Shown piece after piece: positions 1 to 5,511 of a DNA stretch of 5,622 nucleotides (position 1 is its first letter; each line of letters starts with the position of its first letter). Location: assembly GCA_029932895.1 (NCBI GenBank), contig JAOZPF010000202.1:1-5622 (forward strand). The letters are read 5' to 3'. The notes beneath the pieces were generated by a model. It saw nothing but the letters and a program-made list of their open reading frames with translations. It did no database searches and had not been told where the DNA came from. Source of the DNA: Anaerolineae bacterium (GTDB lineage: Bacteria > Chloroflexota > Anaerolineae > B4-G1 > DUEL01). Position numbers and translations under genes: made by a program.

Positions 1-262
1 CTGGCACGATCCCCAGCAGTTGCGTCGAGTGGACCACGCCGAGGATGTCGCCTGGCGCGGCCTCTGCCCGCTCCATCACCTGCCGGGTGGTGGTGACGAT
101 GGCGTGCCACCAGTCCTCTGGCTCCTGCTCCGCCCAGTCAGGGCGGGGGTAGCGGACAGGGTAGGGGGCGAAGGCAGTGGCACGAACGTTGCCCTCGGTG
201 TCGACTAGAACCGCTTTGTTGCCACCTGTGCCTACGTCATGAGCGATAATGTAGAGGGACAT
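1..262 (-). CDS. FGGY-family carbohydrate kinase, N-terminal part (cut by window edge)
   Basis: This is the first 87 residues of a sugar kinase of the FGGY family (xylulokinase/gluconokinase/glycerol kinase relatives), cytoplasmic enzymes that phosphorylate a sugar or polyol with ATP. The protein opens MSLYIIAHDVGTGGNKAVLV, the actin-fold phosphate-1 loop with D9, G11 and T12, close to the DxGTxxxKA signature. WAEQEPEDWW follows near residue 45, a very typical FGGY segment. HSTQLLGIVP at the cut edge fits the start of the substrate-site region, where many xylulokinases have a G-Q-M/L motif. The ATG at 262 is chosen because AGGAGGT (267-273 on the plus strand, read in complement) lies just upstream; a GTG directly before it is too close to that site. 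The remaining ~400 residues lie outside the window, so the substrate cannot be assigned. The gene has a promoter and a leader palindrome of its own. Confidence 0.88.
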   Translation of the reverse strand, partial: MSLYIIAHDVGTGGNKAVLVDTEGNVRATAFAPYPVRYPRPDWAEQEPEDWWHAIVTTTRQVMERAEAAPGDILGVVHSTQLLGIVP

Positions 263-278
263 CACTACCTCCTGCGCG

Positions 279-295
279 GGAACCATTCGGGTTCC
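279..295. promoter_or_regulatory. Palindrome GGAACC-N5-GGTTCC in the kinase leader
   Basis: A perfect 6-bp inverted repeat (279-284 and 290-295) with a 5-base spacer ATTCG. It lies between the predicted -10 box of the FGGY kinase and its ribosome binding site, within the expected 5' leader. It could be an operator for a sugar-responsive repressor or a small RNA hairpin next to the Shine-Dalgarno. The symmetry is seen in the sequence; the function is inferred. Confidence 0.4.
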
Positions 296-318
296 AGAAA
301 GGGGACATTGTGGGGGGA

Positions 319-346
319 ATTATAGCATTCCAGGGGGAGGATGCAA
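319..346 (-). promoter_or_regulatory. Sigma70-like promoter of the FGGY kinase gene
   Basis: On the minus strand there is a perfect TATAAT -10 box (319-324) and a partial -35 box TTGCAT (341-346) with a 16-base spacer. The start codon is about 55 bases downstream, which leaves room for a leader containing the palindrome at 279-295. The -35 box matches the consensus at only three positions, so the call rests mainly on the -10 box and its placement. Confidence 0.6.
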
Positions 347-369
347 CTGACCGCATTCTCTCACGTAAG

Positions 370-416
370 ATGTCACCGAAGGGAGCTCGTTGCCCCAAAT
401 GATAATGTCACCGAAG
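370..416 (+). repeat. Direct repeats at the left end of the transposase remnant
   Basis: The 12-mer ATGTCACCGAAG occurs exactly twice, at 370-381 and 405-416, with a 35-base period. A degenerate third copy starts at about 423 (AATGTC then GAAGAGG), 18 bases further on. All copies lie just upstream of the transposase start at 441. Multiple TGT-type repeats near the ends are known from several insertion sequence families (for example IS21), where they serve as transposase binding sites. I infer the same role and take this as the left end of the element. No matching inverted copy was found to the right, which fits a truncated element. Confidence 0.6.
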
Positions 417-440
417 AGGACAATGTCCGGAGAAGAGGTA

Positions 441-740
441 ATGAGCATAGACGAGCGACGGAAGTATCTGCGCGGGATGAAGAAGCGGTACATCGAGGCC
501 AACCGCCAGGGAAAGGGGCGGCTGCTGGACGAGATGGAAGTCGTCACCGGTTTGGAGCGCAAGGCCTTGATTCGTCCGATGAATGGCCGCCTGGAACGGC
601 AGCGCCGCAGCCGGGAGCGTGGGGCGATCTATGGGCCGGAGGTTGACGCCGCGCTGCGGGTCATCTACGAGAGCGCCGACTACATCTGCGCCAAGCGTCT
701 GACCCCCAACCTGGTCTGGCTGGCCCAGCACCTGGCTGCC
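441..740 (+). pseudogene. Truncated DDE transposase / integrase-catalytic-type protein (N-terminal ~100 residues)
   Basis: The ATG at 441, preceded by GAAGAGG, opens a fragment starting MSIDERRKYLRGMKKRY. Further on it reads LLDEMEVVTGLERKALIRPMNG, then YGPEVDAALRVI and LTPNLVWLAQHLAA. I recognise this as the N-terminal helix-turn-helix part of a transposase/integrase group that is common in Chloroflexota and ends in a DDE catalytic domain; this is from memory. The similarity stops after LAA near 740, and no catalytic domain follows. The frame stays open to 1934 only because it runs antisense through the GC-rich M50 gene, so the apparent 514-residue protein is an artefact. An in-frame TTG at 390 would extend the fragment through the terminal repeats and is unlikely. 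The remnant converges on the M50 gene, so the break fell close to that gene's 3' end without damaging it. Confidence 0.72.
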
Positions 741-782
741 CGTAAGCGCATCTTTTCGCTGCGCCGAGGCCCACCAGCGCGC

Positions 783-1979
783 CTAGCGCGCCGGCACGAT
801 GACCAGAGGCAAGGGAACAAAGGTCACGATCAGGACCAGCAAGGCCAAGAGACCCAGCAACACCCGGCGCGGCCCCAGTCGCGTGACATCGTTGAGGGGC
901 GGGGGATGCCGGGGGCCGATCACAAGCCCCAGCCCCGCCCAAATGAGCCAGGTCCCATACGCCGGACTGCCAGCCATCCACAGGCCGACCCCCAGCGCGC
1001 CCAGCAATCCCACCACCAGGTAAGCCAGCGTCCACGCCCGCCGGCCCAGCAGGGCGTAGGCCACGTGCCCCCCGTCCAACTGGCCGATGGGGAGCAGGTT
1101 GAGCGCCGTCACCAGCAACCCCACCCAGGCGGCAAAGACCACCGGCCCGCCCGGGCTTGCCGGTGCCGAGAGCCACACGTCCCGCCCCTCCTCGTCCGGC
1201 AACACCTCCCCCAGAACCAGGTACTTGGCCCCCAGGTAGAGCAGCGAGTTCCCCTCCTGCTGCACCACGTCGAACTGGCTGATGTCGATGAACTCGGAGG
1301 GCCGCCCGACGCGGGAAAAGACAAGCCCCACGATGAGCAGAGGGACGGCCACGACCAATCCGGCCAGCGGCCCGGCAATGCCGATGTCAAAGAGTGCCTT
1401 ACGGTCCCGCATCGGCGCTTGCTGCACGATTACCGCCCCCATCGTGCCAAACGGGCTCAGTGGCATGGGCACAAAATAGGGCAGACTCACCGGGGAGCCA
1501 TACCGCTTGGCCACAAAGTAGTGAGCCAGTTCGTGGGAGAGGAGGATGGTCATCAACGACCCTGCAAAAAGCAAGCCAGGGAGATACCAACGCGGGTCGG
1601 TCAGGTCGACAGTGGTGGAGAGCTCAAGCCCGGCGAACATCGTGGTCAGAACCGTGGCGGCAAAGAGGAGATAGTTGATCCAGCGGCGGGTCGGCTTCCC
1701 CCGGGCCACCCCCTTGAGCGCCAGCACGCGGAACAGTTTCTGGTTCACTCGTTCCAGCATCGCGGTGTAACCCAGGGCGGCGAATCGCTCCGACACGCGC
1801 TCAAAGACAGCCTCGGGCTTGTCGGTGAGACGCCCGTAGAAAGCAATGGTCTGATCTGGACCGCGGACGATGTCCACCTGCTCCACAGCCATCGCGTCAC
1901 TCAACTGCCGGCGCAGCCGCTCCACTATGACTGAACGGGGTTCCTCACCCCCCAAGCCGATCAACGGGGCAATGTCCAT
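783..1979 (-). CDS. Site-2-protease family (M50) intramembrane zinc metalloprotease, EGY-like
   Basis: A 398-residue membrane protease predicted to cleave substrates within or near the membrane. Residues 1-98 form a soluble N-terminal region without a signal peptide. Hydrophobic segments follow at about 101-118, 131-160, 199-223, 277-298, 317-335, 341-355 and 371-397. The zinc site is clear: HELAH at 149-153 gives H149, E150 and H153, and LDGGH at 301-305 supplies the third ligand D302 after NLLPIGQ. The segments PFGTMGAVI (176-184) and FDIGIAGPLAG (197-207) match the EGY/GREP branch of M50, known from cyanobacteria, chloroplasts and Chloroflexota. Its ATG shares one base with the epimerase stop codon (TAATG), with GAGAGG upstream, so translation is probably coupled. 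The TAG stop sits in the loop of a short GCGCGC hairpin (777-791) that lacks a T-tract. The substrate is unknown. Confidence 0.93.
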   Translation of the reverse strand: MDIAPLIGLGGEEPRSVIVERLRRQLSDAMAVEQVDIVRGPDQTIAFYGRLTDKPEAVFERVSERFAALGYTAMLERVNQKLFRVLALKGVARGKPTRRWINYLLFAATVLTTMFAGLELSTTVDLTDPRWYLPGLLFAGSLMTILLSHELAHYFVAKRYGSPVSLPYFVPMPLSPFGTMGAVIVQQAPMRDRKALFDIGIAGPLAGLVVAVPLLIVGLVFSRVGRPSEFIDISQFDVVQQEGNSLLYLGAKYLVLGEVLPDEEGRDVWLSAPASPGGPVVFAAWVGLLVTALNLLPIGQLDGGHVAYALLGRRAWTLAYLVVGLLGALGVGLWMAGSPAYGTWLIWAGLGLVIGPRHPPPLNDVTRLGPRRVLLGLLALLVLIVTFVPLPLVIVPAR

Positions 1980-2380
1980 TACGTCCTCTCGTACAGCTCC
2001 AGCAACACTCCGTGGGCAGACTTGGGGTGGACAAAGACGTAACGAACACCGTGGTCGTTGACGCGCGGTTCCTCGTTCAGCACCTGTGCCCCTGCAGCTC
2101 GCAACCGCTCCACAGCTACCTCAACGTCATCGACCGCCAGGCAGATGTGGTGCAGCCCCTCGCCGCGCTTGTCCAGAAAGCGAGCCACGCCCCCCTCGTC
2201 ACTCAGAGGCCGGAGCAACTCGATCATGCTCTCGCCAGCGGAGAGGAAAGCGATCTCGACCCCCTCCTCAGCCACCTCCCGCCGCTCGATCATCTCCAAA
2301 CCCAGCACATCGCGGTAGAAAGCCAACGCCTCGTCCAAGTCACGCACAACGAGCGCGATATGGTGGACCGTACTCCCCAT
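1979..2380 (-). CDS. mce: Methylmalonyl-CoA epimerase (VOC fold)
   Basis: A 133-residue, full-length member of the vicinal-oxygen-chelate superfamily. It epimerises (S)- and (R)-methylmalonyl-CoA, linking propionyl-CoA carboxylase to the mutase, in the cytoplasm. The sequence has two beta-alpha-beta-beta-beta modules. The first contains HHIALVVRDLDEALAFYRDV and MIELLRPLS; the second contains GEGLHHICLAVDD, HPKSAHG and LLELYE. The metal ligands by family pattern are H7, E54, H78 and E128. The strings GEGLHHI and HPKSAHGVLLEL are hallmarks of the epimerase rather than glyoxalase I or dioxygenase relatives. GAGGGGGAC precedes the ATG. No good promoter is visible in the short gap after the upstream terminator, so it may depend partly on readthrough. 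The stop overlaps the M50 start. The mutase it would serve lies about 0.8 kb upstream on the same strand. Confidence 0.93.
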   Translation of the reverse strand: MGSTVHHIALVVRDLDEALAFYRDVLGLEMIERREVAEEGVEIAFLSAGESMIELLRPLSDEGGVARFLDKRGEGLHHICLAVDDVEVAVERLRAAGAQVLNEEPRVNDHGVRYVFVHPKSAHGVLLELYERT

Positions 2381-2414
2381 TATTTCGTCCCCCTCATCAT
2401 TTCAACCCCGGACC

Positions 2415-2445
2415 AAAAAGCGCAACACCCACCACGGTGTCGCGC
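2415..2445 (-). terminator. Intrinsic terminator after the ferritin-like gene
   Basis: On the minus strand a 10-bp stem, GCGCGACACC paired with GGTGTTGCGC (one G-U pair), closes a six-base loop and is followed directly by TTTTTGG. It lies 17 bases past the stop of the ferritin-like gene and 34 bases before the epimerase start. This separates the two genes into different transcription units, or at least reduces readthrough. Confidence 0.8.
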
Positions 2446-2462
2446 CTCCTCGCAGGGCCGCT

Positions 2463-2957
2463 CTACTCCGTCCAAGCCTCTGAACCGCGCCACTTGGAAT
2501 GGCCGAATTCATCCAGCTTGTTCACGTGATCCTGCAACTGGCCCACGACGAAATCCCTCTGCGCCTCGCGCCCCACATATTCCTGCAAGATAGTCTCGAA
2601 CACCGCGTTGACCTCCGAGTGCTCCAGGTCGCTGGCGACGCGGTACGCCTCCTCCAGCGTCCGAGCCGACTCGAGGGCCTCCTCAGCCGAGAAACGGGCC
2701 CCCTCCCTGGCCTGCCACAGCACCAAGGAATCGACAGGTGCGCCGAGTTGTTCCGGCGTAAGCGAATCGCGGATCTGGCGCAGCTTCCTGGCGTGCGTCG
2801 CCTCGTCCCGCGCCATCCCCCGCCAAAAGTCCGCCACCTCCGGTAAATGTGCGTACCGCTCGGTCAGACCCAGGTAGAACTTTTGGGCAGCCTGTTCCGC
2901 CGCGATCGAGATATCGAACAGCGCCGCCACCGTGTCGCCACCCGCTTGATCTGCCAT
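2463..2957 (-). CDS. Ferritin-like / rubrerythrin-type diiron domain protein
   Basis: A 164-residue, soluble, almost wholly helical protein, with a likely role in iron handling or peroxide defence. Four helices can be placed at about 8-30, 36-62, 90-123 and 127-151. Candidate metal ligands are E21 in AAEQAAQKFY, E52 and H55 in DEATH (an ExxH motif), and E112 and E115 in DLEHSE. The fourth helix has QLQDHVNK, so H144 is present but the usual glutamate of a second ExxH is not. The metal site may therefore be altered or incomplete. No rubredoxin-like cysteine pairs are present. The ATG at 2957 is preceded by GGGAGGT. It has a near-consensus promoter and its own terminator, so it looks monocistronic, sitting between two genes of methylmalonyl-CoA metabolism. 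The specific function is not known. Confidence 0.82.
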   Translation of the reverse strand: MADQAGGDTVAALFDISIAAEQAAQKFYLGLTERYAHLPEVADFWRGMARDEATHARKLRQIRDSLTPEQLGAPVDSLVLWQAREGARFSAEEALESARTLEEAYRVASDLEHSEVNAVFETILQEYVGREAQRDFVVGQLQDHVNKLDEFGHSKWRGSEAWTE

Positions 2958-2983
2958 CCCACACCTCCCAGAGAGTTACGGCT

Positions 2984-3011
2984 ATTGTACCCCACAACTT
3001 TTATAAGTCAA
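2984..3011 (-). promoter_or_regulatory. Strong sigma70-like promoter of the ferritin-like gene
   Basis: On the minus strand TTGACT (3006-3011) and TACAAT (2984-2989) are separated by 16 bases, each box one base from consensus. The predicted start of transcription lies about 20 bases before the ATG at 2957. Confidence 0.78.
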
Positions 3012-3030
3012 CCCAACCCCCCAAAAACCA

Positions 3031-3203
3031 CAAGCAAGCCCGCCCGGACGTGAACGTCTGGGCTCACAAGCAAAGCCCTGCGGGCTGAAACTCGGCCCCC
3101 GAAGGGGGTTTTGCTAGCTTGGAGCCCGTCCGGAAAGCCAGACGGACGGTTAGTAGTGGGCGCTTCAGCGCCGGGAAGGCGCGCACCGCGAGCGTTCTTC
3201 GGA
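3031..3203 (+). ncRNA. Multi-hairpin element, candidate HEARO/omega-RNA-like mobile RNA
   Basis: This gene-free spacer folds on paper into five hairpins. (a) 3042-3063: 9-bp stem from GCCCGGACG, loop TGAA. (b) 3074-3086: AGCCC/GGGCT. (c) 3096-3108: CCCCC-GAA-GGGGG. (d) 3126-3149: 7-bp stem CCGTCCG/CGGACGG. (e) 3159-3172: GGCGC-TTCA-GCGCC. AGCAA (3069-3073) can pair with TTGCT (3111-3115), closing a multibranch around b and c. Unpaired strings such as CTGAAACTCGG and GTTAGTAGTGGGCGC look like conserved linkers that I associate, from memory, with HEARO RNAs. These are standalone or IscB-linked omega RNAs, frequent in Chloroflexota. No iscB gene is present in the window. Both the strand and the ends are uncertain. 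Alternatives are a MITE/REP-like repeat or, for hairpin c followed by TTTT, a plus-strand terminator. The folding is seen in the sequence; the class is inferred. Confidence 0.45.
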
Positions 3204-3209
3204 TAGGCT

Positions 3210-4877
3210 CTAAACACTGGCATGCGGCTGGTACTCGCCCCAGACACCACGCAGGACGGAGCAGATCTCACCCAGCGTGCAGTCCGCCTCGACGGCAGCG
3301 ACAAAGAGGTCCATCAACGGCTCGGCGGGGGCGCGGGCAGCAGCCTCGATGCGGGAGAGAATGGCAGCGGCCCGCTCTCCATCCCGACGGGCCCGCAGCG
3401 CGGCCAATCGCGCCCGCTGTCGCGCCTCTATCGCCGGGTCCACCACCAGCCGCTCCAGGGACACGGCCCGTTGCCCCTCTGCGGCCTGGTAGGCATTGAC
3501 CCCCACGACGACCTGCTCGCCGCGCTCCACCGCCTGCTGGTAACGGTAGGCCGCATCGGCGATCTCCTGCTGGATGTACCCGCGCTCAATAGCGGTCAGC
3601 GCCCCACCCATCCCATCGATCCTGGCGATATAGGCCGCCGCCCGCCGCTCGATCTCGGAGGTGAGATGCTCAATGACGTAGGAGCCAGCCAGGGGATCCA
3701 CCGTGTTGACCACTCCCGACTCGTGGGCAATGATCTGCTGAGTGCGTAGGGCGATGCGCACCGACTCCTCCGTGGGCAGCCACAGCGCCTCGTCGCGGGA
3801 GTTGGTGTGCAACGACTGGGTCCCACCCAGCACCGCCGCCAGCGCCTGGAGCGTCACGCGTACCACATTGTTCTCCGGCTGCTGGGCGGTGAGCGTGCAG
3901 CCAGCGGTCTGGGTGTGGAAACGGAGCCGCCAGGAGCGGGGGTTCTGCGCGCCGAACCGCTCCCGCATCACGCGTGCCCAAAGACGACGGGCGGCGCGAA
4001 ACTTGGCGATCTCTTCTAGGAAATCGTTGTGGGCGTTGAAAAAGAAGGAGAGCCGTGGGGCAAACAGGTCCACGTCAAGGCCGGCGTCGATGGCAGCCTC
4101 CACATAGGCAATACCGTTCGCCAGGGTAAAGGCCACCTCCTGCACAGCGGTCGAGCCAGCCTCACGGATGTGGTAGCCGCTGATGCTGATGGTATTCCAG
4201 CGAGGGACCTCGGCGGCGCAGTAACGGAAGAGATCGGTCACCAACCGCATCGAGGGACGCGGTGGAAAGATGTATGTGCCGCGGGCGACATACTCTTTGA
4301 GAATGTCGTTCTGCACTGTGCCACGGAGCTGGCGGGGCTCGACGCCCTGCTCTTTGCCCACGGCAATGACCATCGCCAGGAGAATGGACGCCGGAGCGTT
4401 GATGGTCATGGAGGTACTCACTCTCTCCAGCGGGATGTCGTCAAAGAGCGCACGCATATCGTCCAGGCTGCTGATCGAGACACCAACCCTCCCCACCTCC
4501 CCCTCTGCCAGAGGATCGTCGGCGTCATAGCCGATCTGGGTGGGCAGATCGAAGGCCACCGAAAGGCCGGTCTGGCCCTGCTGTAACAAGTACTTGAAGC
4601 GGGCGTTGGAGGCCTCGGCTGTGGCATAGCCAGCGTACTGGCGCATCGTCCACAGCCGGCCACGGTACATCGTGGGCTGCACACCACGGGTAAAGGGATA
4701 TTGACCGGGGAAACCCAACTCCTCCAGGTACTCTCCCTCTACGTCAGCGGGCGTATAGACCCGCTCAAGCGGGATGCCAGAAATGGTCTCGAACTGCTCC
4801 CGCCGCTCGGGGTGGCGCTCGAGTGTCGGCTTGATACTCTCTTCCCATTCCTGCCTGGCGCGTTTCAACTCGTCCAT
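3210..4877 (-). CDS. Methylmalonyl-CoA mutase, large (catalytic) subunit without B12-binding domain
   Basis: A 555-residue TIM-barrel subunit that isomerises (R)-methylmalonyl-CoA to succinyl-CoA by adenosylcobalamin radical chemistry. The N-terminus, MDELKRARQEWEE then ISGIPLERVYTP, is typical for the family. Key regions are TMYRGRLWTMRQYAGYATAE (69-88), GLSVAFDLPTQIGYDADDP (104-122), QNDILKEYVARGTYIFPP (189-206), SISGYHIREAG (231-241) and QSLHTNSRDEA (354-364). By counting against the P. shermanii enzyme at a constant offset of 8, Y89, Q197, R207 and H244 correspond to Y81, Q189, R199 and H236. Tyr plus Arg marks methylmalonyl-CoA specificity; isobutyryl-CoA mutase has Phe and Gln there. 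The protein ends at about 550, so the cobalamin domain must be a separate subunit encoded elsewhere. The ATG at 4877 follows AGGAGGGG. It is transcribed from its own promoter and diverges from the holin-like gene. Confidence 0.95.
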   Translation of the reverse strand: MDELKRARQEWEESIKPTLERHPERREQFETISGIPLERVYTPADVEGEYLEELGFPGQYPFTRGVQPTMYRGRLWTMRQYAGYATAEASNARFKYLLQQGQTGLSVAFDLPTQIGYDADDPLAEGEVGRVGVSISSLDDMRALFDDIPLERVSTSMTINAPASILLAMVIAVGKEQGVEPRQLRGTVQNDILKEYVARGTYIFPPRPSMRLVTDLFRYCAAEVPRWNTISISGYHIREAGSTAVQEVAFTLANGIAYVEAAIDAGLDVDLFAPRLSFFFNAHNDFLEEIAKFRAARRLWARVMRERFGAQNPRSWRLRFHTQTAGCTLTAQQPENNVVRVTLQALAAVLGGTQSLHTNSRDEALWLPTEESVRIALRTQQIIAHESGVVNTVDPLAGSYVIEHLTSEIERRAAAYIARIDGMGGALTAIERGYIQQEIADAAYRYQQAVERGEQVVVGVNAYQAAEGQRAVSLERLVVDPAIEARQRARLAALRARRDGERAAAILSRIEAAARAPAEPLMDLFVAAVEADCTLGEICSVLRGVWGEYQPHASV

Positions 4878-4906
4878 AGTCCCCTCCTGCCTATTTCTTC
4901 CCGCCT

Positions 4907-4934
4907 ATTGTAGCGCAATTTTCCAAGTGGGCAA
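4907..4934 (-). promoter_or_regulatory. Sigma70-like promoter of the mutase gene
   Basis: On the minus strand TTGCCC (4929-4934) and TACAAT (4907-4912) are 16 bases apart, and the ATG at 4877 is 29 bases beyond the -10 box. The -10 context TACAATAG is identical to that of the ferritin-like gene promoter at 2984, and the 16-base spacer is the same. Confidence 0.65.
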
Positions 4935-4995
4935 CGGAAGGCAAGAGATGCAACCTTTGACGGGCCTGGAGCGTATATCTTTGAGGAGGTGTGTC

Positions 4996-5361
4996 GTGAA
5001 AAAACTCTTGGTTCGTTGGGTCATCTCGGCCCTGGCCCTCTTTGTTGCCGCCTGGTTGGTCCCGGGCATCCGGGTCTCGGGGACGGCCTGGATCGCCTAT
5101 GGGGTAATGGCCGTCGTCTTGGGATTGGTCAACGGCCTGGTGCGCCCTTTGCTCAAGCTGCTCACCTGCCCTCTGATCCTGCTCACCCTGGGCCTCTTTG
5201 TCCTGGTCATCAACGGCCTGACGCTGTGGCTATCAGCGTGGGTTGCCAACCTGCTGGGTATTGGTTTTTACGTCGACAGCTTCCTGGCGGCCTTCCTGGG
5301 TGCGCTCATCGTCAGCATCGTCACCGTGATCCTCTCGGCTCTGGTGAGAGAAAAGGATTAG
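4996..5361 (+). CDS. Phage holin family 4_2 / YvlD-like small membrane protein
   Basis: A 121-residue integral membrane protein with four hydrophobic segments at about 5-22, 32-50, 57-86 and 92-116, and the charged tail VREKD. The middle signature NGLVRPLLKLLTCPLILLTL, followed by GLFVLVINGLTL, is characteristic of the Phage_holin_4_2 (YvlD) family. These proteins are widespread in non-phage chromosomes; their function is poorly known, and a cell-envelope role is suggested in some bacteria. The start is the GTG at 4996, giving MKKLLVRW, because AGGAGGT lies at 4984-4990 with a five-base gap. The open frame extends further upstream, but no other start has such a site and the extension would cross the mutase promoter and start. 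No convincing promoter of its own was found. No phage genes surround it, so I do not call it a lysis gene. Confidence 0.88.
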   Translation: MKKLLVRWVISALALFVAAWLVPGIRVSGTAWIAYGVMAVVLGLVNGLVRPLLKLLTCPLILLTLGLFVLVINGLTLWLSAWVANLLGIGFYVDSFLAAFLGALIVSIVTVILSALVREKD

Positions 5362-5379
5362 GGGATCACCCCCCTCACG

Positions 5380-5408
5380 AAAAGGCAGTCCGCATAATAA
5401 CAGGACTG
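5380..5408 (-). terminator. Possible weak intrinsic terminator (minus strand)
   Basis: CAGTCC (5386-5391) and GGACTG (5403-5408) form a perfect 6-bp stem with an 11-base loop. On the minus strand it is followed by CCTTTTCG. A second hairpin, GGCGC-AAAA-GCGCC (5408-5421), abuts it. It could end transcription of the possible minus-strand gene at 5512-5622. The T-run is short and the loop is large. Confidence 0.3.
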
Positions 5409-5433
5409 GCGCAAAAGCGCCTACACTCTTGCC

Positions 5434-5461
5434 TTGCCACCCGCCCGTGGGCTGGTATAAT
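5434..5461 (+). promoter_or_regulatory. Strong sigma70-like promoter pointing right, -10 inside a palindrome
   Basis: TTGCCA (5434-5439) and a perfect TATAAT (5456-5461) are separated by 16 bases. The -10 box lies in the centre of GCTGG-N7-CCAGC (5451-5467), an arrangement that would suit a repressor operator. No confident plus-strand gene follows before the window ends. A TTG at 5492 opens a frame that runs to the edge, but its translation looks like the complement of a minus-strand frame. A small RNA or a gene beyond the window is possible. Confidence 0.5.
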
Positions 5462-5511
5462 GCCAGCATTGCAGACGGGGGTAGGACTGCATTGAACCGT
5501 GGTCGGCACAT

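Noticed and set aside
20..208. Plus-strand open frame of 62 residues
   Set aside because: It is antisense to the FGGY kinase, which has a clear ATP-binding motif and ribosome binding site.
741..1934. Continuation of the transposase frame as a 514-residue plus-strand protein
   Set aside because: After about residue 117 of that frame the translation is low-complexity, rich in Gln, His, Pro and Arg, and exactly antisense to the well-supported M50 protease.
2400..2425. TTGCGC-18-AATGAT as a promoter for the epimerase
   Set aside because: Both boxes are poor, the -35 box overlaps the upstream terminator stem, and the leader left would be very short.
3096..3112. CCCCC-GAA-GGGGG followed by TTTT as an ordinary plus-strand terminator
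   Set aside because: No plus-strand gene lies upstream to be terminated, and the hairpin fits better as one arm of the larger structured element; it remains possible as an alternative.
4958..4979. TTGACG with TATATC as a promoter for the holin-like gene
   Set aside because: The spacing is only 11 bases and the start of transcription would fall in the ribosome binding site.
4996..5361. Prophage or lysis cassette because of the holin family name
   Set aside because: The family is common in non-phage chromosomes and no endolysin or other phage gene is nearby.
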